Assembly: GCA_050952465.1 (NCBI GenBank)
Contig: JBMNKZ010000002.1
Coordinates: forward strand, 186,001 to 250,000
Length of the DNA stretch: 64,000 bases
DNA from: DUPU01 sp050952465
GTDB lineage: Bacteria; Bacillota; Dehalobacteriia; Dehalobacteriales; Dehalobacteriaceae
Direction of reading: 5' to 3'
The position numbers were made by a program, and so were the translations under genes. This document shows, piece by piece, positions 27,014 through 36,801 of this stretch (positions are counted from its first letter, which is position 1; the number at the start of each line of letters is the position of its first letter). The notes under the pieces were generated by a model, which saw only the letters and a program-made list of their open reading frames with translations, was not told the origin of the DNA and ran no database searches.

Positions 27014-27976
27014 TTATGCCTCCTTCGTTTCTATCACATCGTTACTTTTCACAGCTTTTTCACCAAATTCCTTCAGGGGAGCAAGTCCCATGGCCTCTCG
27101 CTTTGCCACATCTTTAATTAGGGGAAATCCTAAACCCTCTCGCTGTTTTACATAAGCGATACTAACCATCTTGGCCAAGTTACGTACCCGGGCAATATAA
27201 CTTTGCCGCTCTGTGACAGAGATCGCCCCCCGGGCATCCAGGAGATTAAAGGTATGGGAGCATTTTAGTACATAGTCATAGGCCGGCTGTACCAGGCCCT
27301 TTTCCACTACCCTTTTAAATTCCTCTTCATACATTTCAAAAAGTTGGAAAAGCATAGCCGTGTCGGCAACCTGGAAATTATAATAGGAGTAGTCTACTTC
27401 TGTCTGATGGTGGACATCACCATAAGTAATGCCGTCAACCCACTCAATATCAAAGACGCTGTCTACCTTTTGGATAAACATCGCCAATCTTTCAATCCCA
27501 TAAGTAATTTCTCCACTGACGGGTTTACAGTCCAATCCCCCGAACTGTTGAAAATAGGTAAACTGGGTAACCTCCATTCCGTCCAGCCAGACTTCCCAAC
27601 CCAGGCCCCATGCTCCCAAGTTGGCCGATTCCCAATTGTCTTCCACCAAGCGAATATCATGCTCCTCCGGCCTAATCCCAATCGCACGCAGGCTGTCCAT
27701 ATACAATTCCACAATATTGTCCGGTGAAGGCTTCAGAATCACTTGGTATTGATAATAATGCTGCAGCCGATTGGGGTTTTCCCCATACCGCCCATCTGTA
27801 GGCCGTCGGGACGGTTCCACATAGGCTACATTCCATGGTTCCGGCCCTAAGGCCTTAAGTGCCGTGGCCGGGTTCATGGTTCCCGCGCCTTTTTCCATAT
27901 CATAGGGTTGTAGAATTATGCAATTCTGTTCCCCCCAAAATTTGTTTAATGCTAAAATTAGATCCTGGAAATTCAT
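27014..27976 (-). CDS. glyQ: Glycyl-tRNA synthetase alpha subunit
   Basis: This catalytic class II subunit (320 residues) activates glycine with ATP. Clear signatures are LNKFWGEQNCIILQPYDMEK, GAGTMNPAT, AYVEPSRRPTDGRYGENPNR and YEVWLDGMEVTQFTYFQQ-like text. The N-terminus is intact and the start follows GGAGGGAACAAG. The gene leads the glyQS operon behind a T-box leader. Glycine supply ties in loosely with the glycine-type reductase genes at the end of the window, but no direct link is seen. Confidence 0.96.
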   Translation of the reverse strand: MNFQDLILALNKFWGEQNCIILQPYDMEKGAGTMNPATALKALGPEPWNVAYVEPSRRPTDGRYGENPNRLQHYYQYQVILKPSPDNIVELYMDSLRAIGIRPEEHDIRLVEDNWESANLGAWGLGWEVWLDGMEVTQFTYFQQFGGLDCKPVSGEITYGIERLAMFIQKVDSVFDIEWVDGITYGDVHHQTEVDYSYYNFQVADTAMLFQLFEMYEEEFKRVVEKGLVQPAYDYVLKCSHTFNLLDARGAISVTERQSYIARVRNLAKMVSIAYVKQREGLGFPLIKDVAKREAMGLAPLKEFGEKAVKSNDVIETKEA

Positions 27977-28004
27977 CTTGTTCCCTCCAAATTTTTAATA
28001 TATA

Positions 28005-28262
28005 AAAAGCTCCCGTCCATGCAGCATAAGCTACAGGGACGAGAGCTGATTCCCGCGGTTCCACCCTGATTGACATCAAAGTCCATCTTTTTCTTTGATA
28101 ACGGAGGAATCTCCGTTTCAGGTTACTTGTCCATTTCACCCAAAAAGCTCCTAAGTGCCTTCTCCAGCATCACCTGCCGTTTCCCACCATCCCGGCTCTC
28201 TTCCCTAAGTTACTAAAAACTCAATTTTTTCATTGCCGCTGGATACTTGTCTTAATCATCGC
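28005..28262 (-). promoter_or_regulatory. Glycyl T-box leader with terminator
   Basis: Read on the minus strand, the T-box sequence AGGGTGGAACCGCGGG lies at 28067-28052. It is followed by a terminator stem GCTCTCGTCC...GGACGGGAGC and a T-run (28049-28015). Upstream, a stem I region contains GAAGGCAC; GGC at 28159-28157 is a fitting glycine specifier. Uncharged tRNA-Gly should favour the antiterminator and allow glyQS transcription. Confidence 0.92.
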
Positions 28263-28313
28263 AACATAATTCGTTTAAAATAAATATTTTCTTAAACTGT
28301 AACAAAATTAGTC

Positions 28314-28739
28314 TTAAATGTCAACGTCGTTTTCGTCCTCCTGCATTATAAAATTCTGATCTTTTTTTACTTCTAAAGAATATTTGTTCATTAATGCCGC
28401 TACGGAGCCTAGGGCACCAACGGCAGCCAGTCCGGGGATGGCTAAAGCACCTACTAATCCAAGGACACCTGCCGCTGCCGGTACCTCTGCCACCTGTTTA
28501 CCATCTTTTAAGACTCGAATCTTTGTCTCCCTGCCTTTTTGTACTACTTCCTGGAATCCATGCCAAAGGTTATTTTCCTGCCCCTTGGCATACTCATTTG
28601 GTATATCATCTTGGTTTTCCAGATAAATAATGGCATTCAGCACATCTCCCCTGCATTTCTCCAGGGCATCCTTAGCTGCTCTATAGCTGACTCCCGTTCT
28701 ATGCTTAATTTGATCTATCTTTTTTAGCATCTCATCCAT
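28314..28739 (-). CDS. DUF4342 protein with UBA/TS-N-like domain
   Basis: The product is about 141 residues. The N-terminus MDEMLKKIDQIKHRTGVSYR, then AAKDALEKCRGDVLNAIIYL, is a UBA/TS-N type three-helix fold like that of elongation factor Ts. A DUF4342 part follows (FQEVVQKGRETKIRVLKDGK) with a hydrophobic Gly/Ala-rich segment VLGLVGALAIPGLAAVGALG that probably inserts in the membrane. ATG at 28739 follows AGAGGTGATAAAA. Similar genes lie next to glyQ or recO in other Clostridia. The function is unknown. Confidence 0.75.
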   Translation of the reverse strand: MDEMLKKIDQIKHRTGVSYRAAKDALEKCRGDVLNAIIYLENQDDIPNEYAKGQENNLWHGFQEVVQKGRETKIRVLKDGKQVAEVPAAAGVLGLVGALAIPGLAAVGALGSVAALMNKYSLEVKKDQNFIMQEDENDVDI

Positions 28740-28806
28740 TTTTATCACCTCTAAAAGCATTTATGCCCGAGGAGGGATTTTTTTATGCGCCGGAGATTTT
28801 ACATCA

Positions 28807-29988
28807 TTAAATTATCTTCTCTTCCTCTAATTGTTTAATCTCATCGGTTGAAAGATTTAAATAATCCTTTAATATCACTTCATTATCTTGACCTAAGACA
28901 GGGGCCGCCCCATAATTTGTTATTGGTGACTCACTAAATTTAATGGGATTACCCGGTACCTTTACTTTGCCTATGCCTGGTTGATCTACTTCCTGGATCA
29001 TTTCCCGGGCAATTACCTGGGGATTATTAACGACCTGTTGAATATTGTTGATGGGGCCGCAGGGGATACGTTGTCCAAATATCTCCAACCATTCTGCAGT
29101 TGTTTTCTTTTTTAATTCTTCTCCTAAAATACTAAATAATTCTTCGTAATTTTCCGTACGTAATCTATTAGTTAGAAACTTCGGTGCAGATGCTAAGTCA
29201 GATCGCTGGATTAAGCTGCAGAAATTTTTCCACATGGTGTCATTGCCTACCGCAATAATAATATAATCATCTTTTGTATCAAAAACTGCAAAGGGGGTAA
29301 TGGAGGGATGTCTGTTTCCTATGGGCTTGGGGGGTTCACTATTTACAAAATATCTTGCTAAAGCATTCTCTAAAATTGCCACCTGGGAATCCAACATGGC
29401 CACATCTACCTTTTGACCCATCCCGGTTCTATTTCGATAATTAAGGGCGGATAAGATACCGATGGCTGTAAAAAGACCTGCCGTAATATCAGCAATTGAT
29501 GATCCTACTTTGGTAGGCGGGCCGTCGGGAAAACCCGTTACACTCATAATACCGCTTAAACCCTGCACAATTAGGTCATAGGCCGGTCTCTCACTATATG
29601 GGCCACTGTGTCCAAACCCGGAACAAGCTGCATAAATCAGCCGGCTATTAAGGGATTGTAAAACATCGTAGCCAAGACCTAGTTTTTCCATGGTACCAGG
29701 CCGAAAGTTTTCCACCAGCACATCAGCTTCTTTAACTAAATCCTTCAATATATTCTTGCCTTTTTCTGTTTTCAGATCTATGGTAATACTTTTTTTGTTC
29801 CTATTGATACTCAAAAAATACATACTAAAATCATTTAAGAAAGGGCCAAAAGCTCTGGCATCATCTCCCTGAAGAGGCCGTTCAACTTTGATTACTTCCG
29901 CCCCCATATCTGCTAGAAGCATGGTGCAAAAGGGCCCTGCCAGAACCCTGGTTAAGTCTATGATTCTTACTCCTTCAAGAAGCTGCAT
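28807..29988 (-). CDS. CaiB/BaiF (class III) CoA-transferase
   Basis: The product is about 393 residues. MQLLEGVRIIDLTRVLAGPF, then CTMLLADMGAEVIKVERP, is the signature N-terminus of family III CoA-transferases. The catalytic Asp probably lies in VDVAMLDSQVAILENALAR. Family members move CoA between carboxylic acids (oxalate/formate, carnitine, bile acids), and sequence alone does not give the substrate. ATG at 29988 has GGAGGAGAAAAA before it; the frame extends to 30132 without a good site. It lies at the edge of the purine/oxamate island, just after pucR. A formyl-CoA:oxalate-like role would fit that context but is inference. Confidence 0.8.
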   Translation of the reverse strand: MQLLEGVRIIDLTRVLAGPFCTMLLADMGAEVIKVERPLQGDDARAFGPFLNDFSMYFLSINRNKKSITIDLKTEKGKNILKDLVKEADVLVENFRPGTMEKLGLGYDVLQSLNSRLIYAACSGFGHSGPYSERPAYDLIVQGLSGIMSVTGFPDGPPTKVGSSIADITAGLFTAIGILSALNYRNRTGMGQKVDVAMLDSQVAILENALARYFVNSEPPKPIGNRHPSITPFAVFDTKDDYIIIAVGNDTMWKNFCSLIQRSDLASAPKFLTNRLRTENYEELFSILGEELKKKTTAEWLEIFGQRIPCGPINNIQQVVNNPQVIAREMIQEVDQPGIGKVKVPGNPIKFSESPITNYGAAPVLGQDNEVILKDYLNLSTDEIKQLEEEKII

Positions 29989-30184
29989 TTTTTCTCCTCC
30001 AGTTTTTGTGTTGATTTTTACCAGACTAACTTGGCTTAAGTCTCCCGCATTATTGGGGAATATTCCTTGAAGAGTGTGTCCCCTGGCAGCTAACGGCAGG
30101 AGCCAAACGCCAACTAAATCATGCATTAACAATTCTAGTATTCCGATTGAATAAAAGATTCTCCATCAGAATTAAGAACTTGTT

Positions 30185-31828
30185 TTAATAGTTGGATAAC
30201 TTATATAATTTTAAAGCTAATTCAATACATAAACGGTCTTCCGGGTCTGTTAACTTTAGCTGCAAAATTTCTTCAATTCTTTGGATGCGATAAATTATAG
30301 TATTATAATGGGTAAACATAGCCTTGGAAACGGCTTTTAGATTTCCATTAAATTTAAAGTATACTTCCAGGGTCTCCATTAAGTCCCTGTTATTATTGGA
30401 ATCATATTCAATCAAAGGGGCAAGAATATCCCGGCAAAACAAAGAGGCCTCTTCACCTGCGGCGACCATGGATAAGATGCGATAAACACCGAGGTCATCA
30501 AAGTGAATCACCCGGTCAGTGTTAACCAAGCCCGCGGCAATAATTCCTTTCCTCGCCTCCAAATAACTTTTCCATAGACTTAGGGGTTCATGGTACGCCC
30601 TACCAATGCCGATAATTAATTTGGTATTTTTCAAATAGGAGTCCATATAGGATAAAAACTTTCTGCATTCAAAGAAGATTTCACTCTTGGCTTTGCTGAG
30701 AGATGTTGTCCGAAAAGGATAGAGAAAAATGAAACTATTTTTCCTTATGGCACAAAGTATATCTTTGCGGTGATTCTTAAAATAGGTTTCAATTACCTTT
30801 CTTAGACGTAAATTATGTTCCTCATCTGAAACCTCGCCTTCATTTACCCCTTCCTCCTGAACAAAACAAACTGCATGAGGAATGCTGGTGTTAAACCCAA
30901 AATATTTAGCTTTATCCAGTGCCGCCACCCGCAATTGGGATTCCGGAGATAGCAGATCCTCAATAAATTCCTGTTGATATTTAGACTGAACATCTAATAC
31001 TGCCCTTAGTTTTAACATTTCCAAGGCAGCAAAAGCGGTGCAGTTCTCAATAGAACGAAAATCATTTCTCTGTAAAGGCTTTGCCCATTCCCAAATAAAA
31101 ATATTACCAAGAATTCTGTTCCCAGCCTTAATGGGGAAAATAAAAGATTGCACATTCTTTCCGTTTAAACAGTCCTGAAACTGCTCATATCCTTGACTGG
31201 GACTTTCACTATATTTCTTTTTCTTAACTGTTTCTTCTAATGTCTGGACAGTTAAGTTATCATCCAAGGAATCAGCTTCACTTTGCTCAAGGCCAAAGTC
31301 AGCAATTAAAACAGGGTTACCGATAATCCTTGCTAGAACATGCACTAATGCTTTAATACCCCCATCATTTAGGACAACATCCATCAACTGGCGGTGCACA
31401 TTTTCACTATGTTTTAGAAACGATAGATATTTGTTAAATACGTAGGAATTAACATTATTAATTATTTTGGCGAAAGAAGTGTTTTCCGCAATGGTAAACA
31501 AGGGTAATCCCACTTCATTGGAAAACTTCACCATCACATCCGGGATCTGATCTATATATCTCCCTGGTTTTATGCCAATGGCTGATATGCCTTTGTGATA
31601 AAGATCCGGCAGCAATTTTCTCTTAGCTTCCTCATCATCCTTAATAGAGTAAAGGGTAGTAAGCAAAAACTCCCCTTCACTGACCCAATTAAGAATATCA
31701 GGCACCTCCATCACATTAAGTTGCCTAATTTTTCTATTTAGGCCTTTTTGGCCAGCGATTAGCTTTGCTCCATCCAGTAACTGATTATCGATCATTTCCT
31801 GAACGCTAATACCTAAGTCGTTTCCCAT
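30185..31828 (-). CDS. PucR-family transcriptional regulator
   Basis: The product has 547 residues. The N-terminal PucR domain (VQEMIDNQLLDGAKLIAGQK, then PDILNWVSEGEFLLTT) is followed by a GAF-like middle and a C-terminal helix-turn-helix (LMETLEVYFKFNGNLKAVSK, then AMFTHYNTIIYRIQRIEEIL). PucR proteins activate purine and allantoin breakdown genes in response to pathway intermediates. The position between the nitrilase and CoA-transferase genes makes it the likely regulator of this island. The start at 31828 has GGGGGAGGTAGG upstream. Confidence 0.88.
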   Translation of the reverse strand: MGNDLGISVQEMIDNQLLDGAKLIAGQKGLNRKIRQLNVMEVPDILNWVSEGEFLLTTLYSIKDDEEAKRKLLPDLYHKGISAIGIKPGRYIDQIPDVMVKFSNEVGLPLFTIAENTSFAKIINNVNSYVFNKYLSFLKHSENVHRQLMDVVLNDGGIKALVHVLARIIGNPVLIADFGLEQSEADSLDDNLTVQTLEETVKKKKYSESPSQGYEQFQDCLNGKNVQSFIFPIKAGNRILGNIFIWEWAKPLQRNDFRSIENCTAFAALEMLKLRAVLDVQSKYQQEFIEDLLSPESQLRVAALDKAKYFGFNTSIPHAVCFVQEEGVNEGEVSDEEHNLRLRKVIETYFKNHRKDILCAIRKNSFIFLYPFRTTSLSKAKSEIFFECRKFLSYMDSYLKNTKLIIGIGRAYHEPLSLWKSYLEARKGIIAAGLVNTDRVIHFDDLGVYRILSMVAAGEEASLFCRDILAPLIEYDSNNNRDLMETLEVYFKFNGNLKAVSKAMFTHYNTIIYRIQRIEEILQLKLTDPEDRLCIELALKLYKLSNY

Positions 31829-31857
31829 CCTACCTCCCCCTTGTTAAGTAGATTCAT

Positions 31858-32733
31858 TTATCCACGCTGAAAAGGGCTCTGAGCAGGTTTTAAGATATGT
31901 TCTTGATATACCTCCAAATTTCGATCCTCTATATGATTAAAAACCATTTTATTATGGGAACCAAGAGAAACATATTTTAGCGGTTCATGGTCCAGTACCG
32001 CTGAGATAATTTCATCCCCGCCCCGAGCTTGAGCTAATTTTTCTCCGATGGGACTGATGATCATGCTGCTCCCAAAATAGAAATTATTGGCTGCATCCGC
32101 ACCCACCGCATTAGCTCCTATAAAATAAACATGATTATCATAAGCACGGGCATGATTAGTCAGCGACCAGATATCATAACTTCTTAGAAGAGCAGATGGC
32201 CGAACAATAATTTCCGCTCCCTGAACAGCCAATACCCTGCTTAATTCCGGAAAATCACCATCATAGCAAATAATCATACCAATCTTACCCAACCGAGTTT
32301 CGAAAACCTTCGCTTCACGGCCTGGTGTTGTCCAGCCTCCGGCTGAAATATTTTCTGTAGGAAAGGGGTGAGTCTTACGATAAATTCCCACAATATTTCC
32401 TAAGTCATCAATTAACACCGAACTATTATATATAACACCCGGCGTTTCACCACGTTCGTATGTCGGGAAAACTACATGAACCTTTAATTTCTTTGCTGCT
32501 TCAACTATTTTTTGGGTCATGGAACCGGGAATAAAGGTTACCAAGTTATAGAACTCCTCTAATAACATTCCTGGCGCAAATCCCGTAGTAATTGTCTCAG
32601 GATATACAACCAATTCCGCATGGTGCTCTTTAACAGCCATTTCTAACCAATGCACACACTTTTCGATATTCTCTTCGATTGCATATGGTTTTACAGAAAT
32701 CTGTGCTATTGCCACTCTCAAATCCCGCTTCAT
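31858..32733 (-). CDS. Carbon-nitrogen hydrolase (nitrilase superfamily)
   Basis: The product has 291 residues with the Glu-Lys-Cys triad of amidases/carbamoylases: YPETITTG (Glu), YRKTHPF (Lys) and MIICYDGDFPE (Cys). Members hydrolyse amides, N-carbamoyl amino acids or nitriles. The start at 32733 follows GAGGAGGAAAATT. It lies in the oxalurate/oxamate island between pucR and a cyclase-family hydrolase. An amidase step such as oxamate to oxalate, or an N-carbamoyl cleavage, is plausible, but the sequence does not decide the substrate. Confidence 0.82.
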   Translation of the reverse strand: MKRDLRVAIAQISVKPYAIEENIEKCVHWLEMAVKEHHAELVVYPETITTGFAPGMLLEEFYNLVTFIPGSMTQKIVEAAKKLKVHVVFPTYERGETPGVIYNSSVLIDDLGNIVGIYRKTHPFPTENISAGGWTTPGREAKVFETRLGKIGMIICYDGDFPELSRVLAVQGAEIIVRPSALLRSYDIWSLTNHARAYDNHVYFIGANAVGADAANNFYFGSSMIISPIGEKLAQARGGDEIISAVLDHEPLKYVSLGSHNKMVFNHIEDRNLEVYQEHILKPAQSPFQRG

Positions 32734-32872
32734 AATTTTCCTCCTCTATGCGGAAAATTTCCCCCTCTGAAGAAAGAAATTCGCCGAGGGATAAGTAACT
32801 TCCTTCCCCGTTAATTACCCCCCGACATACTTTTTTCTTTATTTCACTGTAAGATACTAAAATATACTCTGT

Positions 32873-33655
32873 TTATTCTTCATGGAATGCAACAATCCGG
32901 CAAATACTGGACTCTCCACCTTGTAAACGCCAGGGGAAACAGCCAATGGTTGTTCGTTTATTTAACAATTTATCAATTTCTCCTCCCACACACTCAGCAT
33001 GGATAATGTTTAGGTGGAATAACTGCGTGTGCATTAATTGATAATGACTGGCCGGAAACATTTCTTCCAGGGACTTTCCGTATTTTTTCAGTAAATATTC
33101 ATTTGCCTCTGCCGCTTGAGCCGGACACCACTCCCGGATTTTTGTATTCATAGGGTAATCCGCTGATCCGCAGTCTACACCGATCCATTTAAATTTCATT
33201 TTTTTACACCAATCAGCAAATTCCATAGTGGGGCCAGGGTGCTTCAGCATATACCTCATTTCATCCGCTTCCGGCTGATCCCAGGCATACTTATGATACC
33301 CGGTATTAATGATTAAAATGTCTCCTTCCCGTACGTCCACCCGTTCCATAATATCCTTGGAAGTATAAATGCCATAATCCTCAGCGATATCACTTAAATC
33401 TACTACTACTCCTTCTCCCACTAATTCATTTAGGGGAATGCTGGCAATATCACGCCCATGGGTACAAAAGTGCAGAGACCCATCTAAGTGTGTACCCACA
33501 TGCATACTGTGGGTAAGCAGCTGCCCATTTGCTCCATTAGGTGCTAATCGTTTAAAAAACTTAATCTGCAGCGGTTCATAGGTAGGCCATGCGGGTGTAA
33601 GGTGGCTTAGGTTATCCGTCAAATCATACAACTTTACATTTTTTAAAAAACTCAT
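32873..33655 (-). CDS. Cyclase-family metal-dependent hydrolase (KynB/isatin hydrolase-like)
   Basis: The product has 260 residues with the family's metal motif HVGTHLDGSLHF (HxGTHxDxxxH) and GVDCGSADYP further on. The fold is shared by bacterial kynurenine formamidase, isatin hydrolase and uncharacterised 'cyclases', which open amide or imide rings or cleave N-formyl groups with Mn or Zn. It has AAGGGAGGAAGAAAA before ATG. Its place beside AllFGH and the molybdenum hydroxylase suggests ring opening of an oxidised heterocycle. The exact substrate is unknown. Confidence 0.8.
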   Translation of the reverse strand: MSFLKNVKLYDLTDNLSHLTPAWPTYEPLQIKFFKRLAPNGANGQLLTHSMHVGTHLDGSLHFCTHGRDIASIPLNELVGEGVVVDLSDIAEDYGIYTSKDIMERVDVREGDILIINTGYHKYAWDQPEADEMRYMLKHPGPTMEFADWCKKMKFKWIGVDCGSADYPMNTKIREWCPAQAAEANEYLLKKYGKSLEEMFPASHYQLMHTQLFHLNIIHAECVGGEIDKLLNKRTTIGCFPWRLQGGESSICRIVAFHEE

Positions 33656-33725
33656 TTTTCTTCCTCCCTTAATAAATATATATTTTTAGATAGTTAACCG
33701 GTAACAAATTTTTAACTTGTTCCTA

Positions 33726-35014
33726 CTATTTTTCAATTACCTCCTTCTCTTCTAAATTCATAACAAAGGCCTCCAGGGCATCCTCAAAGCATTTCATCGG
33801 GGGAGTTACCAACCCCGCTCCAATCTGCCCAACCCCCGGATCCTTATGGGCAATACCGCTATTAATCTGAGGAACAATACCGGTTTCAATTACCTTACGT
33901 AAATCAATACCTGTGGGGCCTTCCTTTAAAATCTAAATAAGGGATTTTAAAGACATTGCTTTCCGCAACTGTGATTTCATACATGCGATTAGTATAATTA
34001 ACGGCATCGGAAGCAGACCCTCCCACAAACTGGACAATGGGCTGGGGCAGCGGCTATGGCAAATCCACTCGATTCCGGCAGTTTCCGTAATCGCACTGTC
34101 CCCAATATCAGGATTCGCATCACGCTGGCTAAAGCCAGGGAAAAATAAGCCTTTTACTTGCCCTGCCCGGCCCGGTAAACCAACGATCTCCTAAACCACT
34201 TACCCGAATACCTAAATTCCGTTCCATTACGACATAAGGTAGTAACAATAGTACTGTATTCAATCTCCATGACCGGGCCTGGAGAATACACTTACAAGCA
34301 GGCATAGTGAGATTAAGGAAAGAAATGGTCGTTACTGTTAATAAATTTAATTACCTGCAATCTGCTGTTCTTTTGGAAAACTAGTTTCCATGATCGCAGG
34401 TACAATTTCCCTAATCAGGAGTGATGTACCTGCCCGATTCCGATTATGGCCTTCATCCCCCATCTGCAGGGCTTGGGTCAATCATGGATTTTAAATCGAT
34501 TTCTCCGTGTATCTCCAGAGCTTGTTTCAAAACAAGGTGGCTAATCTCTTTTTCCATCCATGATAAATGTTCAATTACATCTGCACTATATGCTCCAAAC
34601 CTTAAGACCTTCTCCCAGTCCCTCATTAAAAGTGCAATAAGTCTGATGACCATATGTCTTTATCTTTAATTATCCACACAGGCATTGACGGCGAAACAAC
34701 GCCGGCCATAGGACCTACGGCCTGAATGATGGTGACAGGGACTAAACTTAATTTTACCTCGACTGAGCACAGTTTTACCCGCTTCTTCTTCATTTTGCGC
34801 CCTCTTTTCATAGATTAATGCCCCAATCACAGCACCTTTTAAGGGCCCGCTCATTTTTTCCCAGGTGATTGGGGGACCGGCATGAAGAATGGTGTTTTCA
34901 TCCATATCGGGAATATCTTCTATTGCCGTTCCAATCCCAATTAGCATAGGCTGGCTTTTAAACATCCTTTCAATTACAGTGTTGATTTGCTTTTTCAATT
35001 AACTCACTAACCAT
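33726..35014 (-). pseudogene. allG: AllG-like (YlbE, DUF1116) oxamate carbamoyltransferase subunit, multiply frameshifted as sequenced
   Basis: The DUF1116 sequence can be followed from ATG at 35014 to TAG at 33728-33726 only by switching frames. Conserved blocks in order are MLIGIGTAIEDIP, TILHAGPPITWEKMSGPLKG, AVGPMAGVVSPSMPVWI, KVLRFGAYSADVIE, QMGDEGHNRNRAGTSLLIRE, FINSNDHFF, RNGTEFGIRVSGLGDRWF, DANPDIGDSAITETAG and QINSGIAHKDPGVGQIGAG. About fourteen single extra bases account for every shift. Removing them gives 1275 bases, or 424 residues, a normal family length. With AllF and AllH it would cleave oxalurate to oxamate and carbamoyl phosphate. Whether the gene is decayed or the sequence here is poor cannot be told from the window. 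Confidence 0.75.
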
Positions 35015-35030
35015 TTAGACACATCACCTT

Positions 35031-36778
35031 TCACCTTAGTTTTGAAAGCAAACTTAACATTTTTTTGTTTCCCCCCGGCACAGGTACACTCCAGTTAACT
35101 CTAGTCACTTGAATATTTAAACCTTCCAAATCGTCGGCAAAGCGATCTAATCCGAGATTAATCACCTTAAGCGGTTGCTTAAATAACTTGGATATTGGAG
35201 AACGCATATCATTTCTGTCCTTTCTGTAATTTTTGTCGATCATCTTAAATGCATACCGGGCAGCCTGAGCATTAGTTTCTAAAACAACTACCCCATTTTC
35301 CCTAAGTTGATCTACCTGGCTCTCATAAACCTGGGGATCTCCGTGGGTTCCACAAACCGAAGCAACAATAGAATAGATAACCACCCCGTTTCTTGGCCTC
35401 TTTTTTAGCACTAATGATGGCAGGGCAGCATTTCACCTACAGGATCAAGACTGCATCCATAACCTAACACAAAATCCAATAACACCAAAGCTATTTCTTT
35501 GTCTTGAATTTCTCTCAGCATTCTCTCTCTTCTTAATGTAGGGTCAATCATAGGATGTGGTTTACCAACGGTAAATTCATCTTCTCCAAAGTCGATGGCA
35601 GTATTCTCCTTACTAAGGTGGCTATTAGCAAGTTTAAACCCTTCCTTTAATGGGATATTTGAGTAAACATCAAGGCCTGCTTCCTTCCAATAATGCATTG
35701 CCTCATAACATAAGGTACCCCCGGTGAACCAAGCTCTTAGGTACTTTTGCTCTTGACTCATTTGAGCAATTTCTTTTTCCAAGATTGATGCATATTTTTG
35801 GGCATCTTGCTCTTTTTCGGAAACTTCTTTATGACCGGCCAGCCTTAGGAGGGCAAATGCTGTATCTTCCAAGCCGTAACAAAATGTTATATTTTTATTA
35901 TTGGAAGTAAAACTATTTTGATTACTACCCAAAAAGGAAACTACTACTGGTTTTTTACTGTTTTCAATAGACTTTAATATTTTTTCAGCCACAGCAGGGG
36001 AAGGTGGCTTTGAAATCACTCCGATCACATCAGTTTCCGGATCCTCAACCAATGCTTCTATTGCCATCAGCATGGAAATTCCGCCCACTTGAGGCCTTAA
36101 GTCTCTGCCACCGGTACCAATCGCTTGGGAGATCCCCATGCCATAACGACCAATGATAGAAGTCACTTCCTGAATCCCTGTGCCGGATGCTCCGACAATA
36201 CCAATATTCCCCTTGGGGACAACATTGGCAAATGCCAACGGAACCCCATTAATAATTGATGTCCCGCAATCCGGGCCCATGACCAGCAAGCCCTTTTCCC
36301 GACCAATATTTTTTAGTTTTACTTCATCCTCGATCTTCACATTATCGGAGAAGATCATCACATGCTTCCCCGCCGCCAGTGCTTTCTCCGCTTCACCTGC
36401 TGCATAAGCTCCGGGAACCGAAATCAATACTAAATTAGCATCAGGTGCTTGTTCCATGGCGGCACTTAATGTCGAGGGTAAAATCCCTCTGTTTTTTACA
36501 CTTCCTTGCTTTTTGGTGAGCAGTTCATCAACCTTTTCCCTAGCCAGTTCAATGATCTTAGCATCCTTTGCCTTTATCGCCACAATTAAGTCATTGGGGG
36601 TAGCAGCATCGATATCCGAAACATACATACCCACATTTTGTAACAATTCTTTATTCATATCGGTACCCATGGCGACCATCGCTTCTTCTATTCCTTCGAT
36701 TTGTTGTAAACCATTTGTTACTTGCATCAAAGCAACACTATCATAATAGCTTCTCTCTCTTATCTCTACATGAAGCAT
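35031..36778 (-). pseudogene. allF: AllF/FdrA oxamate carbamoyltransferase subunit, two apparent frameshifts
   Basis: FdrA has two CoA-ligase-like halves. The first 440 codons from ATG 36778 are intact, with GPDCGTSIINGVPLAFANVV, GNIGIVGASGTGIQEVTS and LVLLDFVLGYG. The frame then breaks at about 35428 (an extra C in CTGCCCTGCC) and again at about 35385 (an extra G in CGGGGTGG). It resumes with VVIYSIVASVCGTHGDPQVY, NAQAARYA and ends ...VPGGNKKMLSLLSKL. Without the two extra bases the product is 581 residues, near the family length. The gene follows allH by 23 bases. The shifts fall only in its 3' part, next to the damaged allG. Confidence 0.8.
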
Positions 36779-36801
36779 TTCCTATCCCATCCCTTTCTCA
36801 T

